DNA of 43,982 bases, taken from NCBI RefSeq assembly GCF_013386585.1, contig NZ_JACARO010000123.1, positions 1 through 43,982 on the forward strand. The letters are read 5' to 3'. The notes under the pieces are model-generated. The model was not told the DNA's origin, searched no databases, and was given only the letters and a program-made list of their open reading frames with translations. Both the position numbers and the translations under genes were made by a program. Positions 33,825 to 42,823 of this stretch are shown here, piece by piece; position 1 is the stretch's first letter, and each line of letters begins with the position of its first letter. Origin of the DNA: Pseudomonas sp. P7548 (GTDB lineage: Bacteria; Pseudomonadota; Gammaproteobacteria; Pseudomonadales; Pseudomonadaceae).

Positions 33825-35259
33825 TCAACCGTTGTTGCTGATCAATGTGGTGGGGCTGACGCCCGCGTTGCTCGGCGAGGCCACGCCGCATATCAATGCG
33901 CTGCTCAAGACCGCGCAGATGGCCCACTTGCAACCGGTGTTCCCGGCCGTCACATCGACGGTGCAAGCCTCGATCCTCACCGGCGCACCGCCATCGGCCC
34001 ACGGCATCGTCGGTAACGGCTGGTACTTTCGCGACCAGGCCGAGGTGAAATTCTGGCTGCAACCCAACGCGCTGATCCAGGGTGAAAAGGTCTGGCACAC
34101 CCTCAAGCGTGCACTGCCGGGGTTTCGCTGCAGCCAGCTGTTCTGGTGGTACAACATGTATGCCGACGTGGACGCCGCCATCACCCCGCGCCCCCATTAC
34201 CCCGCCGATGGGCGCAAACAGTTCGGCCTGTATTCGTCGCCGCCCGAGCTGCACGCCCGGATCGAAGAGCAGATCGGCGAGTTTCCGTTTCCCGGTTTCT
34301 GGGGGCCAGCGGCGGGTATTCGCTCCAGCCGCTGGATCGTCGATTGCGCCATCGCCGAATTCCAGATCAATCGGCCGCACCTGCAATTGATCTACCTGCC
34401 TCACTTGGACTACAGCCTGCAACGCGTGGGCCCCGACCACCCCTCGATTGCCGATGAAGTGCGCGCCATCGACCTGGAAGTCGGGCGTTTGCTGGCATTT
34501 GCCGAGGATCAGGGGGCGGCGGTGATGGTGCTCTCCGAGTACGGCATCGAAGCGGTCGAGCAGTCGATTTCGATCAACCGTGTGCTGCGCAGCGAAGGCC
34601 TGTTGCAGGTGCGCCAGTCCCTCAGTTGGGAGCTGCTCGACGCCGGTGCCAGTGCGGCGTTCGCGGTGGCCGACCATCAAATCGCGCATGTCTATGTGAA
34701 GCAGGCGCAGGACATTCCCCGCGTCAAAGCGCTGTTGCAGCGCCAGCCGGGCATTGAGCAGGTGCTGGATAAAACCGAACAATGCGCCTGGCAACTGGAC
34801 CACCCGCGCAGCGGTGAGCTGGTGGCGGTGGCCGCCGCCGGGTATTGGTTCGATTACTACTACTGGCTGGATGATCGCAAGGCACCGGACTTCGCGCGCA
34901 CCGTGGACATCCACCGCAAGCCCGGCTACGACCCGCTGGAGCTGTTTGTCGACCCGGCCATCCGCTTCCCCCGGCTGAAAGTGGCGCGCCGCCTGCTGCA
35001 GAAAAAACTCGGCTTTCGCTACTACATGGACCTGATCCCGCTGGACACCCGCCTGGTCCGTGGCAGCCATGGCCGCCTGCCGAGCAGCGTGCAGGGCGGC
35101 CCGTTGCTGATCACCAATTGCGACCTGGCGTTGCCGCAGCAGCTTGCGGCGACGGCAGTCAAGCAACTGCTCCTGGAACACTTCCTGGGGCGCCCACACA
35201 CCAAACTGGCCACAGCCAAGGAGCTTCCATGCGGCGAGCCTTATCAATCACTGTCCTGA
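33814..35259 (+). CDS. eboF: EboF-type alkaline-phosphatase-superfamily protein
   Basis: A 481-residue relative of nucleotide pyrophosphatase/phosphodiesterases. The nucleophile region PAVTSTVQASILTGAPPSAH is well kept, followed by GIVGNGWYFRD. The later HLDYSLQRVGPDH provides Asp and His ligands. Two usual metal ligands are changed: the first-strand Asp (LLLINVVGL in place of the usual D-G-L) and the SDHG box, which reads LSEYGI. One metal site may therefore be lost or reshaped. No signal peptide is seen. It closes the six-gene Ebo core, and its last 31 bases overlap the start of the following haem-type protein gene, which links core and tail. Confidence 0.85.
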   Translation: MPSDQPLLLINVVGLTPALLGEATPHINALLKTAQMAHLQPVFPAVTSTVQASILTGAPPSAHGIVGNGWYFRDQAEVKFWLQPNALIQGEKVWHTLKRALPGFRCSQLFWWYNMYADVDAAITPRPHYPADGRKQFGLYSSPPELHARIEEQIGEFPFPGFWGPAAGIRSSRWIVDCAIAEFQINRPHLQLIYLPHLDYSLQRVGPDHPSIADEVRAIDLEVGRLLAFAEDQGAAVMVLSEYGIEAVEQSISINRVLRSEGLLQVRQSLSWELLDAGASAAFAVADHQIAHVYVKQAQDIPRVKALLQRQPGIEQVLDKTEQCAWQLDHPRSGELVAVAAAGYWFDYYYWLDDRKAPDFARTVDIHRKPGYDPLELFVDPAIRFPRLKVARRLLQKKLGFRYYMDLIPLDTRLVRGSHGRLPSSVQGGPLLITNCDLALPQQLAATAVKQLLLEHFLGRPHTKLATAKELPCGEPYQSLS

Positions 35260-36368
35260 GTGCACTGGCCGGATTGGCCCAGGCCCAGGCCCCCAGCACC
35301 TTCGATTGCAGCAACTTCCTGCAGTTTGGAGGCAACCTCAATGCCACCCGAACCCTCTTCACCCAAAGCCCCGAGACCCTGGCCTGGAACTGGTTCGCCT
35401 GCCTCAACCAACCCACGGCCGCCCAAAGCCCGGACCGGGTCTGGGAAACCCTGAAACCGTCAGACCAGGTCTACCTGAAAAATGGTGCCCAACCGCTGCC
35501 GTACGCCCAGCGCGTGCCGGTACCCGCCGCCGTGCTCACGCAGGCCAAAGCGCTGGGCATGAACACCAGCCGTCTGTTTCACAACCTCAACGCCACGCAG
35601 CAGGTGGACGGGCTGATCCTGCAAATGGGCGGCCAGGTGCCGGCAGCCGAGAAAGGCCAGGCCGTGCGCTTTCAGCTGTTGATGGGCCAGGACACGTTCA
35701 ATTACATCGTCCAGCAGAACGTCTACAACGTGAACGGTCAGGCGGCGCTGACCAGCGACCTGAACTTCCCCTCCACCGCCTGGGAGCTCAAGGCCGCCTG
35801 GCTGTGGATCGGCAGCGACGCCACCTATCAACAGCAACTGGCCAACGACGGTTACTACATCGCCCAGGCCTACTACCAGCAAGGCGATACGTACCAGGTG
35901 GGCTACGCCGCGTTGAGCGGTTTGCACGTGATCAACAAGCTGAACCCCAACTGGGTCTGGACCACCTTTGAAAACGTCAACAACAGCAAGTACACAGTGA
36001 CCAACGCGACGCCGGCCACGCCCATGACCAACAGCACCGGCCCGACTGCGGCGGCACAACCGGTGAACACCAGTTTCCAGGCCGCCAACCCGACATTGGC
36101 GCAGTACGAGTTGATCGGCGTGCAGTCGGAAACCAACCCCACCCTGTTGGCCAACTCCCAACTGGAGTCGGCGTTCCAGAGCGAATCATCGTGTTTTGCC
36201 TGCCACGGCACGGCGGCGTACTCACCCAAGCAGGGCTACTTCAATTTCGCCCTGAAGCAACAGGGCGGCATCGTCTACCCCACCGCCGAGTTGCCGGCCG
36301 CCGACTTCGTCGGTTACCACAAACTGGACTTTGTCTGGTCGCTCAAACGCGCCCAGTGGCAACGTTAA
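35229..36368 (+). CDS. Secreted CxxCH (cytochrome c-like) protein, copy 1
   Basis: A 379-residue exported protein: signal peptide MRRALSITVLSALAGLAQAQ-A, large middle region without a known domain, and a single haem c motif C322-FAC325-H326 near the C terminus. The region ANPTLAQYELIGVQSETNPT precedes the haem motif. It is paralogous to the gene at 39749: both have an aromatic LAWNWF/SWQLFV block early, a NPNWVWTTFENVNN-like block and the late CxxCH. A periplasmic electron-transfer or haem-dependent oxidase role is likely but unproved. The start (ATG 35229, AAGGAG six bases before) lies within the eboF gene. Confidence 0.82.
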   Translation: MRRALSITVLSALAGLAQAQAPSTFDCSNFLQFGGNLNATRTLFTQSPETLAWNWFACLNQPTAAQSPDRVWETLKPSDQVYLKNGAQPLPYAQRVPVPAAVLTQAKALGMNTSRLFHNLNATQQVDGLILQMGGQVPAAEKGQAVRFQLLMGQDTFNYIVQQNVYNVNGQAALTSDLNFPSTAWELKAAWLWIGSDATYQQQLANDGYYIAQAYYQQGDTYQVGYAALSGLHVINKLNPNWVWTTFENVNNSKYTVTNATPATPMTNSTGPTAAAQPVNTSFQAANPTLAQYELIGVQSETNPTLLANSQLESAFQSESSCFACHGTAAYSPKQGYFNFALKQQGGIVYPTAELPAADFVGYHKLDFVWSLKRAQWQR

Positions 36369-36378
36369 GGAGCCTGAC

Positions 36379-38742
36379 ATGAGCGTATTGAATTTTCCTC
36401 GGATCTACGTCAAAGGCCACATGTTCTGGAACCCGCCAACGGCCAATAACAACGACATGTTCCCGGTGTATGACGCGGTGAAGATGCAGATGAACTGGCC
36501 GTTCCTGGAGTCCTTTGGCATTACGCCACTCAATGCAGCCAGCACACTGCTGCCCTGGACGATTGCGCCGCTGCCGGTCAACCAGATTCCTGACTATGTG
36601 CTGCAAGTACCGGGCAATGCCCCACAAGTGACCACGCCGATGATCCCCGGCGAATGGAACCTGTTCGGTGACAATGCTTGCGGCACCGTGAGCTATCAGC
36701 AGACCCAATCGGTGATCAGTGGCGGTGAACTGCCTGGTGGCGGTTACGTCGCCACTGACTCGCTGATCAACCAGCCCTACCAGCTGGTGGGCAACCCCTT
36801 TGGCGGCGCAGGCCCTACGGCGGCGCGTTTTGTCGACGTGAGCCCGTGGCAGAACACCTTCACCGCGCTGTACTTCGACAAGCTGGTACTGGGCACCCCG
36901 CAATGCGGCCTGACCCTGAACCGCGAGCATCGCATGCTCGACCGCTTGCTGAATTTCAACTGGGCGGGGCTCGGCGGCCTGAGCTACGTCACCACGACCT
37001 GGCAGACGTGCTTCCCGAAAGAAAACCTGGCATGGGCGGTGGGCGACTCGGCGCTGCTGCAAAACCTGCAAACGCAGATGCAGCAACAAAACGCCAAGGG
37101 CCTGATGTTCCGTTTTACCACCTACCTCACGTGCTACGACAAGAACGGCATCCTCAACGACTTCCCGCCCATCGACACCCACTCCTCCACCCCGGAGGCG
37201 CTGGCCAAGGTGCAAGCCATGTACCAGCAGGGGCTGGACAACGTCGGCGATATTTTCTTCAACCCGGCCTACAGCCGCACGGTCGGCACCCTCGGCCTGT
37301 GGTTCGAGGATGAGTTCCCCACCGCACCTGCCGGCATGCGCCTGGTGCCGGCCGCCAAAGTGCCGATTCACATCACCCCAGGGGACAGCCCAAAACAGGT
37401 ACAGCTCGGCGTGACCTCGGCGCAGATCCATGGCAACACCTTGTCGCTGGACCTGGGCAACACGTTTCCGTTCTATCCGGTCGACAAAAGCGCCCCAATC
37501 CCTGTGGCCGCCAAGTACCTGGCGGGCGACTATGCGATTGGCATCCGCCAGGGCACGCTGTTCAACGAATTGGCCCGCTTCGGCTATGCCGATTACCAAC
37601 AGGCACAGTTCGACAAGCGCTCGGGCATCCTCGACCTGCCCTTCACCGTGGCCGCGCAGACCCTGCTGCAAAACGGCACGCTGGAACTGCAGTTGCAGGG
37701 TAGCCCGAATGTGGTCGCCGCGACCCAGCAACGATGGACCGCCGAGGTGGTGGAGAGTGGCAGTTTCATCGATGTAGGCGCCACCCAGACGCTGCAGATC
37801 ATGGTGCAATGCGACGGCCAGCCGGCACCGAAGGGAACCACGTTGTGGATCGCGGAATACGGCAATGCCTACATGCTGTGCACCACCGACTACTACCTGG
37901 CGTTCAACAACTCGGCCGACTTCAAGCTGTTCGACAGCTTCCCTCCCACGTTCCTGCAAAACACCGCTAACCTGCCGCAATTCAACGGCGTTGCCCCGCT
38001 GCTTGGCCAAGTGACCGAAGGCACCGGCCGCCAGTTGGTGTCCATACGGCTGGCCGACACCAATGCCACATCGGTGCCCGTGACGTATCAGGAATACTTG
38101 AAGACACCTGCATCTGTCGCCCTGAGCCCGACGCTGGAGTTCGCCAACCCGATCAACCGGCAAGGCACGCTGCGTGACGCGTCCAACAGTGTCGTGCAAT
38201 ACAGCGTGACCCAGATACAGACCGACGACCAAGGTATCGCCTACCTCACGGTCACGGGGAAAGCGGCGGGGTTTCCGACCCTGCGTTTCTTTGTGCAAGA
38301 GGGTCAGCAAGCGCCGGATATCCCGTTCAGCTTCGCGCTCACCCAGGCCTACACAGACTTCCTCGCACCGCTGCGGGTGTTGCCGCTGGAGCCCGAGTTA
38401 CAGAAAAACTTCGTCGATACCTGGAACCGCGTGTACCAGCGCGAGGACGCCGGCGTGGTGATCTGGGAAACGTTCATCTTCCCCTTCATCCTCAAACCCT
38501 ATTACTACCTCTACCCGATCATGAACAAGTTCATGCCGCTCAATTCCCTGACCCGGATCGAAGGCGCCATCGACCAATTGATCGTGCTGATCAGCAAGGA
38601 GTACCAGGAAGAAAGCACCCTGGCGATGCCCATCACCCGCGACATGCCGCAAAGCCGTCGCGCCGTGCTGGAGCTGTGGGCGCAGGCCTTGGTGAAACGC
38701 AATTACCCACCCGTGCCGCTCAGCATGAGCGACTACCAATAA
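36379..38742 (+). CDS. Large unrecognised protein, family copy 1 (MSVLNFPRIYVKG)
   Basis: A 787-residue protein without signal peptide or clear membrane segment. No known domain is recognised. It begins MSVLNFPRIYVKGHMFWNPP and has a beta-rich body with an Ig-like middle (about 455-670) and a helical C-terminal segment (WETFIFPFILKPYYYLYPIM then MPITRDMPQSRRAVLELWAQ). The same opening and closing patterns occur in the 602-residue protein at 41003, so the two form a family. Each follows immediately a CxxCH protein gene. ATG 36379 has TAAGGAG upstream. A partner or maturase of the haem protein, or an enzyme acting on the Ebo product, is possible; neither is shown. Confidence 0.85.
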   Translation: MSVLNFPRIYVKGHMFWNPPTANNNDMFPVYDAVKMQMNWPFLESFGITPLNAASTLLPWTIAPLPVNQIPDYVLQVPGNAPQVTTPMIPGEWNLFGDNACGTVSYQQTQSVISGGELPGGGYVATDSLINQPYQLVGNPFGGAGPTAARFVDVSPWQNTFTALYFDKLVLGTPQCGLTLNREHRMLDRLLNFNWAGLGGLSYVTTTWQTCFPKENLAWAVGDSALLQNLQTQMQQQNAKGLMFRFTTYLTCYDKNGILNDFPPIDTHSSTPEALAKVQAMYQQGLDNVGDIFFNPAYSRTVGTLGLWFEDEFPTAPAGMRLVPAAKVPIHITPGDSPKQVQLGVTSAQIHGNTLSLDLGNTFPFYPVDKSAPIPVAAKYLAGDYAIGIRQGTLFNELARFGYADYQQAQFDKRSGILDLPFTVAAQTLLQNGTLELQLQGSPNVVAATQQRWTAEVVESGSFIDVGATQTLQIMVQCDGQPAPKGTTLWIAEYGNAYMLCTTDYYLAFNNSADFKLFDSFPPTFLQNTANLPQFNGVAPLLGQVTEGTGRQLVSIRLADTNATSVPVTYQEYLKTPASVALSPTLEFANPINRQGTLRDASNSVVQYSVTQIQTDDQGIAYLTVTGKAAGFPTLRFFVQEGQQAPDIPFSFALTQAYTDFLAPLRVLPLEPELQKNFVDTWNRVYQREDAGVVIWETFIFPFILKPYYYLYPIMNKFMPLNSLTRIEGAIDQLIVLISKEYQEESTLAMPITRDMPQSRRAVLELWAQALVKRNYPPVPLSMSDYQ

Positions 38743-38761
38743 CGCTGTAACGCCAGGACCA

Positions 38762-38785
38762 CCGGGTGACGCCTGCGTCACCCGG
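38762..38785 (+). other. Intercistronic hairpin in the operon tail
   Basis: CCGGGTGACG-CCTG-CGTCACCCGG is a perfect 10-bp stem with a four-base loop, 19 bases upstream of the next ATG. No T tract follows, so it is more likely an mRNA-stabilising or processing structure than a terminator. Confidence 0.6.
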
Positions 38786-38804
38786 CACTGCACAGGAGTG
38801 TCAT

Positions 38805-39722
38805 ATGAACGCCAACTTCTTGCGTCGATTCTTGCTGCTGGTGCTGCTGCTCAGCCCCGCAGCGTTTGCTGCCAGTGACAGCGGCGCGGTGTACTTCACC
38901 AACGGGGTGCACAACACCGAAGGCTGCAACAAGAAAAATGGCAACTGCATCGCCAAGCGCACCGCCAGCGACCCATCCGACCCGTTCTTCCCGGCGCAAT
39001 GGATCAGCGACTGGACGATGTACCGGGTGATCCACAACTACCAGAAAAACCCGCCGCCCTACAGTGACCCGCCTTCCACCCTGACGCCGGCCGACTACAC
39101 CGTGTCCAAGGGCACCAGCTACTACGACACCACCTATATCCCGGCGGACGGCGACGGTTACGGCGCGATGATGGAGCACTACGAGAAGTACTGCCTGCCG
39201 ATCTTCCCGATAGAGGACAACAACTACACCTGCACCTTCGTGTCCCTGGGCAACAAGGCGTACTTCCTCACTTATCCGGAAGACCGCCCGAAAGACATGC
39301 CGGCCTGCTGCATGTTCTCGCCGATGAACCATCCGCCACGGCAGAGCTTCATCGAGCACCTGCCCTATAGCGCCGAGCGCAGCAAACACCTGGGCGGCAG
39401 CCTGCAAGCCTATGCCATGGACTTGAAGTCTCCCGCAGGGCCGATCCTGTTTGGCTACGCCTTCAACAAACAACCGACCGGCAGCCCGCCCTACCGGCAG
39501 CCGCAGTCGTTCTTTTTCTCGGGGGATACCAGCGTCGCCAACGCGCCCATCGTGAGCCAGAACTACACCAACTTCCGCATCGCCCCCCCCGACCCGAAGG
39601 ACACCTGGGACCAGGTGGCCGCCATGTGCCCGGCGAACCCGCCGCCCTGCCAGCTGTTCGTGCCACCGGCAGGCGAGAGCAACGGCCACAAGGCGCAATG
39701 GAACCAGCTCATGCAACCCTGA
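38805..39722 (+). CDS. Cys-rich secreted protein of unknown function
   Basis: A 305-residue exported protein (signal peptide MNANFLRRFLLLVLLLSPAA-FA). The mature part has eight Cys residues, including EGCNKKNGNC, KYCLPIF, DNNYTCTF and the adjacent pair PACCMF, so several disulfides are likely. It is rich in aromatic residues and proline and has no haem motif. No family is recognised. It lies between the two CxxCH/large-protein pairs, with AGGAG upstream of ATG 38805. Its place in the operon suggests a periplasmic partner of the same pathway. Confidence 0.82.
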   Translation: MNANFLRRFLLLVLLLSPAAFAASDSGAVYFTNGVHNTEGCNKKNGNCIAKRTASDPSDPFFPAQWISDWTMYRVIHNYQKNPPPYSDPPSTLTPADYTVSKGTSYYDTTYIPADGDGYGAMMEHYEKYCLPIFPIEDNNYTCTFVSLGNKAYFLTYPEDRPKDMPACCMFSPMNHPPRQSFIEHLPYSAERSKHLGGSLQAYAMDLKSPAGPILFGYAFNKQPTGSPPYRQPQSFFFSGDTSVANAPIVSQNYTNFRIAPPDPKDTWDQVAAMCPANPPPCQLFVPPAGESNGHKAQWNQLMQP

Positions 39723-39748
39723 CCCCGACATCAAAGGAAGGATCCGCC

Positions 39749-40999
39749 ATGAAAACCCTCGTGTGTTTTTCCATGCTGTTACTGGGGCTGGCAGGCCTGC
39801 CGGCCCAGGCCAGGGAGGCGACCCAGCCGTCGGCCCTGGCCACGTCGCTGAGTTGCCAACTGCCCGGCGCCGCGCCGGCTGCTGGCGCCGGCCAGACACC
39901 GTTTGATGAATACAGCTGGCAGCTGTTTGTGGCCTTGAACTGGCCGGCCAAGGACGGGCAACGCGGCAGCCCCGACTGCACCAAACAGCCCGGTGGCAGC
40001 GGTTATACCGTGTGGCAAACCTACAAGAGCGTGGAGGAAATCTTCCTGCCGAATGCGGCCAACCCCGGCCCCTGGAACAGCGTGCTGACCGCCAGGAGCC
40101 TGGGCCTGATCAATATCGCCGCGCTGAAAAACACCAGCCTGCAGAACCACGTCGACCAGGCCATCGGCGGCTGGCTGATCGACCAGGCGGGCAACCCGAC
40201 CTACTACGACATTGCTGCCAACGAGACCTCCTATAACTACATCGTCGCCAACAACTTCTACAACGCGGACGTGGTGTCCAACGCCAGCAGCATCAAGTTC
40301 CCCAACGGGGTCATCGAGGTCAAATCCAGCTGGCGCATCCTCACGTCCAAGGACAATGCCAGCCGCTACCTGAACATGATCGCGCAGGTGACCACGTTCG
40401 ACGCCCAAGGCAAGCCCAACGGAGTCGCCCAGCAACTCCTGGGGCTGGTGGGGCTGCACATCATCACCAAGCCCGTCGGTTACCCGCAGTGGGTGTGGTC
40501 GACCTTCGAGCAAATCGACAATGTGCCGGCCGACCTATCAACCAACGGCAGCTACTACGACCCGACCGCCACCACCGTCAACCAATCGCCGTGCAACTGG
40601 AACACCCAAGGGGCGCATCCGGTGTGCGTGCCGGTGAACGGCACCACGTTCCAGACACCCGACCCGCTGACCCGTGTCACTGCCATTGATAGCGCCACCG
40701 ACACGGTCAACGCCACCTACCGCGCCGACCCTGGCCTGCAAAACAGCCCGTTGAAGTACTACAAGCTGATCACCACCCAGCGGCCGCTCAACCCCAACAT
40801 GATCGGCAACCCGATGGGCACGCCCACCCCCACGCTGTCAGCCAACGTGACCATGGAAAGCTATATCCAGCCCACCAGCAGTTGCATGGCGTGCCATTCG
40901 ATGGCGACGCCGCCCAAGAGCGCGATCAAGTCCGACTACTCCTACCTGTTCAAATTCGCCCAAACACCGGGCGCCACCCCTTCCCAGATCAAGGAATAG
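39749..40999 (+). CDS. Secreted CxxCH (cytochrome c-like) protein, copy 2
   Basis: A 416-residue exported protein, signal peptide MKTLVCFSMLLLGLAGLPAQ-A. It has one haem c motif, C379-MAC382-H383, preceded by NVTMESYIQPTSS. The blocks FDEYSWQLFVALNWPAKDGQ and YPQWVWSTFEQIDN show it is a paralogue of the protein at 35229. No other domain is recognised. It starts at ATG 39749 with AAGGAAGG upstream and ends three bases before the next ATG, so it is probably translated together with the large protein that follows. Confidence 0.83.
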   Translation: MKTLVCFSMLLLGLAGLPAQAREATQPSALATSLSCQLPGAAPAAGAGQTPFDEYSWQLFVALNWPAKDGQRGSPDCTKQPGGSGYTVWQTYKSVEEIFLPNAANPGPWNSVLTARSLGLINIAALKNTSLQNHVDQAIGGWLIDQAGNPTYYDIAANETSYNYIVANNFYNADVVSNASSIKFPNGVIEVKSSWRILTSKDNASRYLNMIAQVTTFDAQGKPNGVAQQLLGLVGLHIITKPVGYPQWVWSTFEQIDNVPADLSTNGSYYDPTATTVNQSPCNWNTQGAHPVCVPVNGTTFQTPDPLTRVTAIDSATDTVNATYRADPGLQNSPLKYYKLITTQRPLNPNMIGNPMGTPTPTLSANVTMESYIQPTSSCMACHSMATPPKSAIKSDYSYLFKFAQTPGATPSQIKE

Positions 41000-41002
41000 A
41001 TC

Positions 41003-42811
41003 ATGAGTATCCTCAACGGACCCCGCCTGAATTTCTGGGGCGGTATCACCACCGACGTCAGCGTGTCGAACAACACCCCGTGCCTGCCCCAGAACGCGGA
41101 CAACGGTTGGCCGGTGTTTGACCTGGCGCGTTCTATCGTGGCCCCCCAGGCCGAGGCTTACAGCGATGACGAACTGAACGCCATGATCGATACCCCGAGT
41201 GCGGTGCGCTATACCCTCGGCGGCTGGAACCACTTCGGAGACCATCAGGTCTTCATGGAAAACGCCCTGGTCAGCTCCCAGGGCAGCCCGGGCAGCGTCA
41301 GCACCAGCGGTGACCTCGTTGGCCAGCCGATCGGCCTGCTTGGATCGGTGGACCCGGTTACCGGCCAGGGGCCTTTCACCGGTCCGATGATGGTAGACCT
41401 GGACCCGACAGCGTCGACCACCACCCAGATCTTCGTCGGCGGCCTGCAAATAGGCACCGATGACGACCTCCAGTTACTGATTCACTGCAACACCGTGTGC
41501 AGCAGTTTCGACGTGCAGACCCGGGTGCTGAAGCCAAACACCATGGACGCACCCGGCTCGTTCCATGCCAGCGGTACGTTCCAGCTGACGTTCCCGCTGA
41601 GTAGCATTGTCCAATGGAACCGCAACAGCGCGGGCCTCAAATCGATCATCGAGGCACCCGGGGCGACGGGGATCGTGCTGCGCTTCGTGATGTTCGAAAT
41701 GTGCCCCAAGATGACCACGGCCGAACTGAACGCCGACTATGCGGCCAACAAAAACGACCCCAACCCGAGTATCGGCCGGGTCATCGGCACACTGGCACCG
41801 GCGTTTGCCAATGAGCCGTTGAACTGTCAACCCAGTCGCCAATTGATCAACCAGGACACGGACAATGCCGCCTATGCGGAGCTTGCCAGCAACGGCCTGC
41901 TGAGCATCGACATGGTCAACCTCATCCCCAAGCAAACCTTCCGCGCTGACCGTACCGACATCACCAGCCCCATCGGGCCGAATGCGAATTACGGCCCTGT
42001 CAGCATTACCGCTGGCACCACTCAGCTCACCACGCTCGACCCAACGAGCAGCCCACTGGTTGACTACTACGTGTATGGCGGCATCGTCGACCTGCCCCTG
42101 AGTGCCACCCAGCAGCAAGCTGCGCAGACGTCGGCCCTGGCGGTCAATGCCCCGGGTACCGTCGATGATTCGACCCTGCAGGCCCTCGAATCGGAGTACC
42201 GGGTGTACGGCGATCTGCGTAACGTCTACCTCGAGGACTACCCTGACGGCCTGTCGATCACGTTGCAGGTTCGCTACCTGGGCGGTCCGGTGCCCGCTGC
42301 CACAGCGATCAGTATTGAACAATCGCCACCGGCGCTGTACACCGCCCCGCAGGACTACGAGTTTCTCGATTTCCCCGCCACGCTGACGGTGGAGGCCGGC
42401 CAACGCTCGATCAGTGTCCCTGTGGCCCTCAAGCCGGGCAGCGAAGCCCAGGCGGGTTTCGTCGCGTTGAACTGCACCGCCAACGGGCTCGACAGCAGTG
42501 GCTACTTCACCAGCTTTCGCAAATACGCCCAGACCGACTTCGGTATCCCGGTCGGTACGCTCATCACCTGGGACATGGTCTACCCCCACGTCCTGCGTTT
42601 TCACTACCTGGCCTTCCCGGCCATGTCGCGCTACGTCGCATTGAACAAGCCGGATGCGGTCATGGGCGCGAAAAACACGATCCTCGCGCGCATCGCGGAT
42701 GTGTACAAAGGCACCACGCTGTACATGCCGGTGGTGCGTTCGATGTCGCCGTCACAGCGCGCCCTGTTGAGTGCCTACCTCACCCAAACCCCTTGGCAAC
42801 CGCCGCAGTAG
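41003..42811 (+). CDS. Large unrecognised protein, family copy 2 (MSILNGPRLNFWGG)
   Basis: A 602-residue protein without a signal peptide. It opens MSILNGPRLNFWGG and closes with the same helical segment seen in the 787-residue protein (WDMVYPHVLRFHYLAFPAMS, then MPVVRSMSPSQRALLSAYLT). The copy is shorter in the middle. A beta-rich stretch (about 410-490) may be an Ig-like domain. The function is unknown. AAGGA seven bases before ATG 41003 is supplied by the end of the preceding haem-type gene, which shows tight coupling in the pair. Confidence 0.85.
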   Translation: MSILNGPRLNFWGGITTDVSVSNNTPCLPQNADNGWPVFDLARSIVAPQAEAYSDDELNAMIDTPSAVRYTLGGWNHFGDHQVFMENALVSSQGSPGSVSTSGDLVGQPIGLLGSVDPVTGQGPFTGPMMVDLDPTASTTTQIFVGGLQIGTDDDLQLLIHCNTVCSSFDVQTRVLKPNTMDAPGSFHASGTFQLTFPLSSIVQWNRNSAGLKSIIEAPGATGIVLRFVMFEMCPKMTTAELNADYAANKNDPNPSIGRVIGTLAPAFANEPLNCQPSRQLINQDTDNAAYAELASNGLLSIDMVNLIPKQTFRADRTDITSPIGPNANYGPVSITAGTTQLTTLDPTSSPLVDYYVYGGIVDLPLSATQQQAAQTSALAVNAPGTVDDSTLQALESEYRVYGDLRNVYLEDYPDGLSITLQVRYLGGPVPAATAISIEQSPPALYTAPQDYEFLDFPATLTVEAGQRSISVPVALKPGSEAQAGFVALNCTANGLDSSGYFTSFRKYAQTDFGIPVGTLITWDMVYPHVLRFHYLAFPAMSRYVALNKPDAVMGAKNTILARIADVYKGTTLYMPVVRSMSPSQRALLSAYLTQTPWQPPQ

Positions 42812-42823
42812 GAGGACACCGCC

